The notes: generated by a model not told the origin, from the letters alone. DNA of 8,645 nucleotides from Methanoregulaceae archaeon (GCA_013331215.1 DUGU01000296.1:1-8645), one strand, 5' to 3'. Shown: positions 1-6,098, counted from the first letter of the stretch. A program made the numbers and translations.

Positions 1-245
1 GCGATCCGGGCCGCGAGCTGGTGCCGGCGGAACCCATTTCGAATGAGCGAGCGGTCGCAGGTGCAGAGGCCGTCCTCGACGATGTACTCGTCCCGCGTCC
101 CGACCACGAAGCCCGGGTAGCGCCTGACCGACCCCGCCTCGACCGCGGCCAGGGCCCGCCGCGTCCGCCCGGTGATCGTCCCCGGCGGCGGCGCGGGCTG
201 GGCGGCCGGCAGACTGAAAAACGTCGAGCCCTCGACGGGCGGCAA
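1..245 (-). CDS. SWIM-type zinc-finger protein, partial (C-terminus off window)
   Basis: This frame is open from the window edge and encodes a small basic protein with a Pro-rich N-terminus (about residues 13-22), then a TITGRTRRALAAVEAG segment, a YPGFVVGTRDEYIVEDG strand pair and GLCTCDRS. That order matches small archaeal SWIM-domain proteins, where CxCx(n)CxH binds one zinc. C61 and C63 (codons at 65-63 and 59-57) and H75 (23-21) are present, but the expected third ligand is Arg73 (CGC at 29-27). SWIM domains generally bind DNA or proteins; no specific role can be named. The start is uncertain: TTG at 245-243 is the only start codon fitting the conserved part, and I see no clear Shine-Dalgarno, so the gene may be decaying or start differently. 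Roughly 81 codons are visible. Family assignment is moderately confident; activity is doubtful. Confidence 0.55.
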   Translation of the reverse strand, partial: MPPVEGSTFFSLPAAQPAPPPGTITGRTRRALAAVEAGSVRRYPGFVVGTRDEYIVEDGLCTCDRSLIRNGFRRHQLAARI

Positions 246-368
246 CGCGACGTGAAGAGGTACGCCGGCCGGAGTAGAATGGGCCGGAGGGTTCGAAAAG
301 CAAGGTGATGTCGGTATCTCGAACCAGCCGTCGGCAGGTCGCGAGAGCGTGCAACAGGGAACTGTTGG

Positions 369-373
369 AAAAA
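369..373 (-). terminator. oligo-T stretch after the GYD gene
   Basis: Read on the minus strand, a run of five T (CTTTTTCC) lies about 16 bases after the GYD gene stop codon. Archaeal RNA polymerase commonly stops at short U-runs without a hairpin. The run is short, so this is a weak call. Confidence 0.3.
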
Positions 374-388
374 GATCGCCAGGCCCGA

Positions 389-667
389 TTACTCGACGAG
401 CTTCCTGGCTTCCACCGCCGGTACGGCCACCAGTGTCTCCACCTGTGCCCAGTCGCCGCGGGACAGGGCGGTCTTCATCACTGCTTTCTCGTCCGGGGCT
501 TCGATCGTCAGGATGGCGTCGTACTGTCCGAGCCTCCAGTAGATGCTCAGGGTCCTGACCCCTGCGTTCTCTTCGGCCTCCACCTGTTTCAGGTTCGCGG
601 CGATCAGGTCCCTGCTCACCTTTTTCTTGAACTTCACCGGCTGTATGAACTGCACGGTTGCCACCAC
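389..667 (-). CDS. GYD-domain protein
   Basis: Encodes about 92 residues of the GYD family, small ferredoxin-like-fold proteins of unsettled function widespread in bacteria and archaea. Recognisable parts are the N-terminal strand VATVQFIQPVKFKK, a helix around LIAANLKQVEAEENAGV, the family core WRLGQYDAILTIEAPDEKAV (the GQYD segment gives the family its name), and the closing ETLVAVPAVEARKLV strand and helix. The frame stays open to 760, but the extra 31 residues (MSRSRRTSLPQL...) have no counterpart in the family, so I place the start at GTG 667; GTG 664 is equally possible. No strong Shine-Dalgarno is seen. An AT-rich TCATATCA box at 708-701 could be the promoter. No signal peptide or membrane segment is visible, so it is probably cytosolic. 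It lies downstream of a kinase remnant on the same strand and shows no evident operon partner. Confidence 0.75.
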   Translation of the reverse strand: MVATVQFIQPVKFKKKVSRDLIAANLKQVEAEENAGVRTLSIYWRLGQYDAILTIEAPDEKAVMKTALSRGDWAQVETLVAVPAVEARKLVE

Positions 668-700
668 GCCCGTTTCGGGCGGGGAAGCATACGAGGGGAA

Positions 701-708
701 TGATATGA
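701..708 (-). promoter_or_regulatory. possible TATA box for the GYD gene
   Basis: Minus-strand TCATATCA, about 37 bases upstream of the GTG chosen as the GYD start, is the best AT-rich candidate in the 108-base gap. It departs from the archaeal consensus (TTTAWATA), so confidence is low. Confidence 0.25.
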
Positions 709-775
709 GGATTTCGACGAGCGTGAGCTGTGGGAGAGAGGTTCGACGGGACCGGCTCACCGACGTTCGGGCGGC

Positions 776-1244
776 TCACAGGGCCGGGAGGGTGAAGGAG
801 AACGTCGGGCTCTCGCCCGGCCTCGACTCCCCCCGGACCGTCCCGCCGTGCCGCTCGACGATCCGTTTCCTGGCCGCGAGGCCGATCCCGGTTCCCCCGT
901 ACGGGTCGTGGGTAGGGAGACGGCGGAACATCTCGAAGATCCGGTCGAAGCACCCGGCATCGAGCCCGGACCCGTTATCCGCGGCCGCGAACTCCCGCCG
1001 GTCGCCCCTCCATTCGGCCGAGACCCCGACCTCGAGCGGCACCTCGGGGCGGCGGCACCTGACCGCGTTGCCGATCGGGTTGACGAAGACCCGCTCGAGT
1101 GGCGATGAGTCGGCCATGACCGTCGGCATCGGGTCGTGCGCGATCGTCGCCGAAGGCCTCACGCAGCTGCAGATCGAGGCTGCGCTCAACCGCGGCCGGA
1201 ACCTCGGCCATGTCCGCGGAGTAGCTGGGCCGGTACAGGCCCAT
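776..1244 (-). pseudogene. PAS-type sensor histidine kinase remnant (HATPase C-terminus, frameshifted)
   Basis: The C-terminal part reads as a GHKL ATPase domain: N-box LERVFVNPIGNAV, G1 box ADNGSGLD, F-box FDRIFEMFRRL, G2 box GGTGIGLA, then the usual KRIVERHGGTV...FSFTLPA ending at TGA 778-776. The preceding linker, AAVERSLDLQLREA, is in another frame (open from 1244). The junction to SATIAHDPMPTVMADSS falls near 1150-1160, where several residues of the usual linker are also missing, so a small deletion broke the frame. No PAS or dimerisation/phospho-acceptor (H-box) region exists upstream, because the disulfide oxidoreductase gene ends at 1270. Decay also shows in N-box Leu to Pro and Lys-Phe to Arg-Cys. 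The single-frame stretch 776-1189 (137 codons) could be called a gene, but its first 10 residues are frameshift artefact. The ancestor was a cytosolic two-component-type sensor; this copy cannot autophosphorylate. Confidence 0.8.
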
Positions 1245-1269
1245 AAGGAATGTAATTGCGGGACAGCCT

Positions 1270-2697
1270 CTATGAGGACCCGCCGGATTCTTTCATCAAC
1301 CGGTGATAGTCTTCTGGCGTCATTAACGAACTGAACGCCTGCTGCACCACCTCGGGCATCGCGGGATGGATGTGAAGACTGTCCGTGACATACTCGGCGG
1401 AACGGCTATCCGTGTACATGAGGTTGATGATCTCCTGGATCAGGATAGAGGCGTAGGGTCCCACGATGTGGGCGCCGAGGATCCGCCTGTCCTCCTTTGC
1501 CACGATCGCTTTTACGAAATATCTTCTCGCGCCGATGGCCGTTCCTTTCACCGTGTCCTCGTACCGCCGGAATCCGATGAGGATCTTCTCCTCTCCGTAC
1601 TTCTCCACGGCCTCCCGTTCCCCCAGCCCCATTGCCGCGATCTCCGGGGACGTGAACACGGCATGCGGGACGACGGGATACTCTGCCGGTATTTTTTCCT
1701 CGAGGATGGCGTTGTCGTAGACGATCTCCGCCTCGTAATTGGCGGTATGCTTGAACGGGTGCCTGCCGAGGGCATCTCCCATTGCCCACACTCCCTGCTG
1801 CGAGGTCTCGAGGTACTCGTTGACCTGTATCCACCCTTTCTCTGTCCGTATGCCGGCCTTTTCGGGGTGAAGGAGATCGGTATTCGGGGACCTCCCCGTC
1901 GCAACCAGGATCTCGTCCGCGATCACGTCGCTCTCTCTTTTACTGTCCCTGTCCTGCGTCACCACCCGCTTCTTTCCGTCGGCCGTCTTCTCCGTCCCGA
2001 TCACCTCGCGGTTGGTGAGGATGGTGAGGTGTTCGGCGAGCTCTTTCTGCGCCAGGGCCGAGATCTCCGGTTCCTCTTCGGGGATGAACTGCGGGTTCCT
2101 CCCGATGATGGTGACATTCGAGCCCATCGCCGCCAGGAAGTGCCCGTATTCCGCGGCGATATAGCCCCCTCCGATGATGGCGATGCTCTCGGGCAGGGTA
2201 TCGAGGTGGATGACCGTATCGCTGGTGAGGTAGCCTGTCTCCGCAAGGCCGTTCACCGGGGGGATGCTGGGACGTGAACCGGTGCAGAGGACGATCATGC
2301 GGGATGTGATGGTGTCGCCGCCCGCCTGCAGCGTATAGGGGGAGACAAACTCGGCGGCCGTGTGGTAGAACTCCACCCGATCGGTCGCCTGAAGTCCCTT
2401 TCGTATCTTCATCGTGTCTTCACGGATCAGGTTCCGCATCCGGTTCATGACAGAGGCAAAGTCCACATTTTTGAGATCCACCGTGATCCCGAACGCCCCC
2501 GCACCCTGAATCGTCCGCACCAACTCGGCCGGGTACAGCAGTATTTTGGAGGGGACGCACCCGCGGGTCAGGCAGATACCGCCCAGCTCGTCCTTATCGA
2601 TGATCGCGATCTTCCAGCCGGGTTTTTCCGCCAGAGCCGCCTGGGCCACTTCCAGGCCGGACCCCGACCCGATCACGATCATATCGTACTTTTTCAC
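1270..2697 (-). CDS. FAD-dependent disulfide oxidoreductase, dihydrolipoamide dehydrogenase/mycothione reductase type
   Basis: A 475-residue class I pyridine-nucleotide disulfide oxidoreductase, usual length. Domains in order: FAD-binding GSGSG (residues 10-14), redox-active disulfide GGICLTRGCVPSK with C42 and C47, NAD(P)-binding IIGGGYIAAEYGHF near the middle, second FAD motif VWAMGDALGRHPFKHTAN, dimerisation domain, and the C-terminal catalytic pair H444-P...E449 in HIHPAMPEV. Such enzymes shuttle electrons between NAD(P)H and a dithiol. IIGRN after the second nucleotide-binding strand puts an Arg where NADH enzymes often have an acidic residue, hinting at NADPH. GSGSG, TSDTV and HPAMPEVV also recall mycothione reductase, so the substrate may be a small thiol instead of lipoamide; no 2-oxoacid dehydrogenase or lipoyl gene is nearby. 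I chose GTG 2697 because the family begins at KKYDMIVIGSG; the open frame to 2892 would run through both promoters and the divergent gene. It carries no obvious Shine-Dalgarno, but a TATA box at 2738-2731 fits a short leader. Confidence 0.9.
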   Translation of the reverse strand: MKKYDMIVIGSGSGLEVAQAALAEKPGWKIAIIDKDELGGICLTRGCVPSKILLYPAELVRTIQGAGAFGITVDLKNVDFASVMNRMRNLIREDTMKIRKGLQATDRVEFYHTAAEFVSPYTLQAGGDTITSRMIVLCTGSRPSIPPVNGLAETGYLTSDTVIHLDTLPESIAIIGGGYIAAEYGHFLAAMGSNVTIIGRNPQFIPEEEPEISALAQKELAEHLTILTNREVIGTEKTADGKKRVVTQDRDSKRESDVIADEILVATGRSPNTDLLHPEKAGIRTEKGWIQVNEYLETSQQGVWAMGDALGRHPFKHTANYEAEIVYDNAILEEKIPAEYPVVPHAVFTSPEIAAMGLGEREAVEKYGEEKILIGFRRYEDTVKGTAIGARRYFVKAIVAKEDRRILGAHIVGPYASILIQEIINLMYTDSRSAEYVTDSLHIHPAMPEVVQQAFSSLMTPEDYHRLMKESGGSS

Positions 2698-2730
2698 CGG
2701 GCATCGACCGAGTATGCCTGGGCAGAGAAG

Positions 2731-2738
2731 TATATTAA
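2731..2738 (-). promoter_or_regulatory. TATA box of the disulfide oxidoreductase gene
   Basis: TTAATATA on the minus strand, centred about 37 bases before the GTG start. The usual archaeal TATA-to-start-site distance of about 25 bases would put transcription start near 2709, with a leader of about 12 bases. Confidence 0.6.
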
Positions 2739-2741
2739 CAT

Positions 2742-2756
2742 ATCCGGAATTCGGAT
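2742..2756. promoter_or_regulatory. inverted repeat between divergent promoters (candidate operator)
   Basis: ATCCG-gaatt-CGGAT, a perfect 5-base inverted repeat with 5-base spacer, lies just upstream of the minus-strand TATA box and about 21 bases upstream of the plus-strand one. It could bind a dimeric regulator controlling both genes. The arms are short and chance is not excluded. Confidence 0.35.
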
Positions 2757-2777
2757 CTTTCCGTATCGAGAGTGATG

Positions 2778-2787
2778 TTTTAAATAT
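2778..2787 (+). promoter_or_regulatory. TATA box of the small zinc-finger gene
   Basis: TTTTAAATAT, a near-consensus archaeal TATA element, centred about 39 bases before ATG 2822. Predicted transcription start is near 2808, so the short leader would hold the GAGGT at 2811-2815. Confidence 0.65.
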
Positions 2788-2810
2788 CATGAAAACGATA
2801 GCGGGGGGCT

Positions 2811-2815
2811 GAGGT
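2811..2815 (+). promoter_or_regulatory. ribosome binding site deciding the zinc-finger start
   Basis: GAGGT, complementary to the 16S rRNA 3' end, six bases before ATG 2822. Together with the TATA box it supports translation of a gene that most size cut-offs would discard. Confidence 0.65.
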
Positions 2816-2821
2816 ACAGGT

Positions 2822-2917
2822 ATGGAAGAGTTTAAGTGCCCTATTTGCGGTAAAGTCTTCAAGACCAGAGAGGAACTGGAAGCGCACGCCAAAAAAGAGC
2901 ATCCGATGGGTAAGTAA
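2822..2917 (+). CDS. 31-residue C2H2 zinc-finger protein
   Basis: ATG 2822 to TAA 2917 encodes 31 residues that are essentially one classical C2H2 finger: C6-x2-C9-x12-H22-x4-H27, with the hydrophobic core in order (F4 before the first Cys, F13 and L19 in the finger) and a CPICGKVF beta-hairpin as in eukaryotic fingers. A single finger rarely binds DNA specifically alone, so it may act as a dimer, an RNA-binding or protein-binding module, or a small regulator; the target is unknown. Single-finger mini-proteins of this sort are known in archaea. It has its own TATA box and GAGGT ribosome binding site, and a GC-rich hairpin follows the stop. It is transcribed divergently from the disulfide oxidoreductase, 124 bases away, which suggests shared control and, speculatively, a thiol or zinc connection. 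Confidence 0.85.
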   Translation: MEEFKCPICGKVFKTREELEAHAKKEHPMGK

Positions 2918-2929
2918 CCTCGAAGATTC

Positions 2930-2957
2930 GCAAGGGGAGGACTCGTCCTTCCTTTGC
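2930..2957 (+). terminator. hairpin between convergent genes
   Basis: A 13-base inverted repeat (arms 2930-2942 and 2945-2957, two-base centre) starts 12 bases after the zinc-finger stop. On plus-strand RNA every position pairs, two as G-U; on minus-strand RNA those become A-C mismatches. It therefore fits best as a 3'-end hairpin of the zinc-finger transcript. No U-run follows directly. Confidence 0.5.
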
Positions 2958-2960
2958 ACC

Positions 2961-4037
2961 CTATCCTCGTTTCGTCCCGAACCGGATGACGGCCTTGATC
3001 TCGTCTCCCCCCGGATCGAACGCGTCCCGGAATTGTTCGGGGTCGAGCGCGCTCGTTATCAGCCGGTCCGGGAGAGTGCCGTACCGCCGTTTCAGTGCCT
3101 GGAGGTCCAGGACGCCTCGTTCAAAGTAGCTCCTGTTGGAACTCACCGATCCGACGAGAACATGGTTGTTCAGGACCATCGAGGTGAGGAGCGCGCCGAA
3201 CTCCTGGCAGGCCTGGTGCTGCGGGTAGATCCCCAGGAGGCAGACGATCCCGTTCGGCCGTACCAGGGAGAGAGAATCGATGGCGGCCCCCACGTTCCCG
3301 GAGGCCTCGATAACGAGGTCCGCCTGGGGACCCAGGCTGTTCAACGGGTGCTCCCGGACAGTGTAATAGGTTCCCCCCATCTCCCGCACCAGTCTCGCCT
3401 TCGGACTTTCGGCATCCCGCGTGGCCGCCACCGACACCTCGTACCCCCGTTCCCCGAGGAGGAACGCGGCGAGCAACCCCAGGGGCCCCGCCCCGATGAC
3501 GAATGCACTGGAGGGCTCCCACGCCATCCGCTTCTGGATCGTACCGATGCTCGAAAGAGCGTTCTCGGCGATACTCAAAGGCTCCAGCAGGACCGCGACG
3601 TCCAGGAGGTCGGGGGGGATCTTCACAACATACTGTGCATCGGACAGAGCGTACTCCGATGCAAACCCGTGCAGCTTGAAGATGCCGTGTTCCCGATAAT
3701 GTCCCGTGATGCACCTGTCCGCCTCTCCGGCGCGGCAGTTGAGACAGTTCTCGGGGCAGGGGCGCCGAACGACAGGAACCACCAGGTCGCCGCGGGCCAG
3801 TCCGTCCGCCCCCTCTCCGATCCCGTCCACCCTGCAAACAGCCTCGTGCCCCAGCACCAGATACGAGGATCCATCGGGAGGGGCTCCATACGCCCCCGCA
3901 TCGATCTCTCTGTCGGTGCCGTCGATGCCCAGGTACAGTGTCTCCAGCCGGACCTGGCCCGCTCCCGGATCAGGCTCGAGGATCTCTTCCAGGCGGGCCG
4001 AACCGGGCGTTCCGGGTGTCGCAATGATCGCTCTCAT
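2961..4037 (-). CDS. glucose 1-dehydrogenase, archaeal zinc MDR family
   Basis: A 358-residue medium-chain dehydrogenase matching archaeal glucose/galactose 1-dehydrogenases in length and motifs; the reaction oxidises D-glucose with NAD(P)+ to gluconolactone. GIDGTDREI (residues 37-45) and LGHEA (62-66) give catalytic zinc ligands D39, H64 and E65, with E152 of LLEPL as the possible further ligand. Asp in place of Cys at 39 is as in the haloarchaeal enzyme. C94, C98, C101 and C109 form a structural-zinc lobe. The Rossmann motif is GAGPLG (182-187), and AATRD after the next strand places an Arg that would suit NADP+. No signal peptide: cytosolic. ATG 4037 has GAGG seven bases upstream, and only 12 bases separate it from the glucoamylase stop codon, so the two are co-transcribed; the substrate fits what the upstream enzyme would release. 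Galactose or another aldose is possible. Confidence 0.88.
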   Translation of the reverse strand: MRAIIATPGTPGSARLEEILEPDPGAGQVRLETLYLGIDGTDREIDAGAYGAPPDGSSYLVLGHEAVCRVDGIGEGADGLARGDLVVPVVRRPCPENCLNCRAGEADRCITGHYREHGIFKLHGFASEYALSDAQYVVKIPPDLLDVAVLLEPLSIAENALSSIGTIQKRMAWEPSSAFVIGAGPLGLLAAFLLGERGYEVSVAATRDAESPKARLVREMGGTYYTVREHPLNSLGPQADLVIEASGNVGAAIDSLSLVRPNGIVCLLGIYPQHQACQEFGALLTSMVLNNHVLVGSVSSNRSYFERGVLDLQALKRRYGTLPDRLITSALDPEQFRDAFDPGGDEIKAVIRFGTKRG

Positions 4038-4049
4038 CGTCGTTCCTCG

Positions 4050-6056
4050 TTACATGTGAGTCGCATGGGTCTTCCGGTGGAGCGGCAACCCGCAGCTCGG
4101 GCAGATCTCGATGTTGTTCAGCAGGTTCAGGTACCGGATCACGGTAAGGTTGAACTGGGAGTGGCTCCAGGTGAGGGGCGAGACGGAGAGGGGCGCGCTG
4201 GTGAACGGATGGACCTGTTCGGGGATCAACCTGGCCTGGGACGCGTGGTTCGCGACCCACCGCATGAGCTCGATCCCCCTGTCGAGCTGCTTGTTATTGG
4301 CGATATACCAGTCCGCAAGCCAGAGGGTGCAGATGGGCCAGGGGTTGCCGGGCACCGTCGCGATGTCGTCGGAGACGCGCTGGTAATAATCGTCCTGATA
4401 CCGGGCCATGCCACCGACAGGAGACTTCACCCACAACGCGGATTCCAGGGCGGTCATGGTGGAGACCACCCGCGCATCGCCGGGGGGCAGCACCCCGAAC
4501 TCGAAGATCCCGTACACGCTGCTGTCGAGGGCCGGGTCTTTCTGCAGGGTGCCGTCGCGGTCGTACTGGACCATCTTGCAGAACCTGCCGTGCTCGGCAT
4601 CGAAGAGGTGCGTGAGGATCGCCTCCTTCACCTCTCTCGCGGCGTCTCCATACGTCTTCATCCGTTCATCGTCACCGAAGAGGTCTGCGAAGTGCACCGC
4701 CGCCTGCAGGGCCCCGTACACCGCGGCAGCGGTGAACGTCGAGATCCCCCTCTTCTCCTCCCAGAGGTCGTAACTGGGCGCGGGGAGACCGGTCTCCGGA
4801 TCCCGATAGCCGACGAGGAAATCCGCGGCCGTGCAGACGAAGGGCTCGTAGAGCGGAGCGATGAACTCGATGTCCTGCTCGATATCGTAATGATTCCAGA
4901 GCGAGTACAGCACGAGGGCCGTCTCGTCCTCCTGGATGGGGTACTGGAAACGGCCCTCCCGGTCTATCCACGGATGCCAGGTGCTCCCCCAGGAACCGTC
5001 GGGGTTGTATTTTTGGTACAGAAAGCCTTCGTCGGTGATGAGGTCCCGGCAGAACCCGAAGAACCGCCGCGTGACCTGGTGATACCCCGCCGCATCCAGG
5101 CCCATGGCCACCAGGGCACCGTCGCGGGGCCACATGTAACTGTAGGTGTCCCGGTTGAACCGGAGGATATCCGAATCGCAGGAGGCGATGATGGCCCCTC
5201 GAGCGTCGATCTGGGAATGCAGGACATGCAGGCTCGTTCCGAACATCCTGACGATATCGTCCGGCATGGCTCCGAACTGGATCTCGCTCTTGGTCCCCCA
5301 CGCACGGGAGTACGCCTCTGCTTCATGGAGAAGACTCGCCTCGGTCTCCTCCTGGATGATCTGCCGGAGCGTCTTCAGATCCGCCCGATTTTTCCCGGCG
5401 ACAATCCAGAACCAGCCCCTGCTCTCCCCGCTTGCCGGAACTGCGAACCGTACGCTGATGACGGAATCGACCGAGCCGTGGGCGACCGGGTTCATGTTCA
5501 GGTCCCCGTCCTCCGCGTCCTTCCAGGCTCCGACATGATCGCCGAATTCGATGACGCCCACCGCGTACTGGTACAATCCTCCGTCCTCCGACCGGCCCCC
5601 GATCAGGAAATACCGGTCTTTTTTGTAATGGATGACTCCACCGAAGGGGGGATAGTAGATGGCGGTGACTCCCTTGTCGCTGTCCGTGACATGAATATCG
5701 AAAGAGAGAAAGACCCGCACTTCTCTCGGACGGTCCGCGCGATTTTTCACCGTGAGCGACCGGAGGAAGATGTCGTGGAGATGGTGAACCCCCTCCTCGA
5801 GATACAGTTCTAATTGCAGATCGGACTGTTTCAGGGTTACCCGGGTGATGAGCGTCCCCTCTTTGTACCGGAGGGATCTCTCCCAGGTGCCATCGATCCA
5901 GGAAAAAGAGCCGTCCACCCACACGCCCAACCGGCAATAGTGTCCGCTGACATGGTTCTCCATCCCCACATAGGGATAATACAAGTCCCGGATGCTGAGA
6001 TCGGCATCAAGATTCACCAGAAGATTTCCGTTTCCGATACACAGTTCCCCGGGCAT
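4050..6056 (-). CDS. GH15 family glucoamylase (cytosolic, archaeal type)
   Basis: A 668-residue glycoside hydrolase family 15 protein that would release glucose from non-reducing ends of alpha-glucans by inversion. An N-terminal beta-sandwich of about 250 residues opens with GNGNLLVNLDADLSIRDLYY, the hallmark of prokaryotic cytosolic members. The (alpha/alpha)6 barrel carries YMWPRDGAL (W309-G313), QEDETALVLYSLW, general acid E433 in DLWEEKRG, and general base E613 in IPEQVHP followed by LTWSHSQF. After the barrel comes an unusual tail, CPSCGLPLH...H..H (C652, C655, H660, H664, H667), resembling a small metal site. No signal peptide, so the likely substrate is internal glycogen or oligosaccharides; some archaeal GH15 proteins are trehalases, so substrate is open. 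I prefer ATG 6056, since family members start just before GELCIGNGN; GTG 6065 is an alternative, and neither has a clear Shine-Dalgarno. First gene of an operon with glucose dehydrogenase. Confidence 0.9.
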   Translation of the reverse strand: MPGELCIGNGNLLVNLDADLSIRDLYYPYVGMENHVSGHYCRLGVWVDGSFSWIDGTWERSLRYKEGTLITRVTLKQSDLQLELYLEEGVHHLHDIFLRSLTVKNRADRPREVRVFLSFDIHVTDSDKGVTAIYYPPFGGVIHYKKDRYFLIGGRSEDGGLYQYAVGVIEFGDHVGAWKDAEDGDLNMNPVAHGSVDSVISVRFAVPASGESRGWFWIVAGKNRADLKTLRQIIQEETEASLLHEAEAYSRAWGTKSEIQFGAMPDDIVRMFGTSLHVLHSQIDARGAIIASCDSDILRFNRDTYSYMWPRDGALVAMGLDAAGYHQVTRRFFGFCRDLITDEGFLYQKYNPDGSWGSTWHPWIDREGRFQYPIQEDETALVLYSLWNHYDIEQDIEFIAPLYEPFVCTAADFLVGYRDPETGLPAPSYDLWEEKRGISTFTAAAVYGALQAAVHFADLFGDDERMKTYGDAAREVKEAILTHLFDAEHGRFCKMVQYDRDGTLQKDPALDSSVYGIFEFGVLPPGDARVVSTMTALESALWVKSPVGGMARYQDDYYQRVSDDIATVPGNPWPICTLWLADWYIANNKQLDRGIELMRWVANHASQARLIPEQVHPFTSAPLSVSPLTWSHSQFNLTVIRYLNLLNNIEICPSCGLPLHRKTHATHM

Positions 6057-6080
6057 GGCGCGCACATCCGCTGTACTTGA

Positions 6081-6098
6081 CCGTCCCTGTCGGGACGG
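6081..6098. promoter_or_regulatory. palindrome upstream of the glucoamylase operon (candidate operator)
   Basis: CCGTCCC-tgtc-GGGACGG, perfect 7-base arms with a 4-base spacer, 25 bases before ATG 6056. The only AT-rich element behind it on the minus strand is ATTATCAG near 6108-6101, a poor TATA box. If that is the promoter, the palindrome sits between TATA and transcription start, a usual place for an archaeal repressor site. It could also fold as a leader hairpin. Confidence 0.45.

Noticed and set aside
265..289. GGCCGGAG direct repeat and CCGGCC/GGCCGG inverted repeat upstream of the SWIM-like gene
   Set aside because: Short GC-only words in a GC-rich gap, with no second supporting signal.
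668..760. 31-residue N-terminal extension of the GYD protein
   Set aside because: It has no counterpart in the family and lies over the likely promoter; internal GTG codons give the usual length.
2698..2892. 65-residue N-terminal extension of the oxidoreductase
   Set aside because: It would run through both TATA boxes and antisense to most of the zinc-finger gene, and the family starts at the KKYDMIVIGSG segment.
3033..5813. Very long plus-strand open frame (926 codons)
   Set aside because: It is the complement of the glucose dehydrogenase and glucoamylase genes, is Arg/Pro/Gly-rich and shows no domain. Long antisense frames are common in GC-rich DNA.
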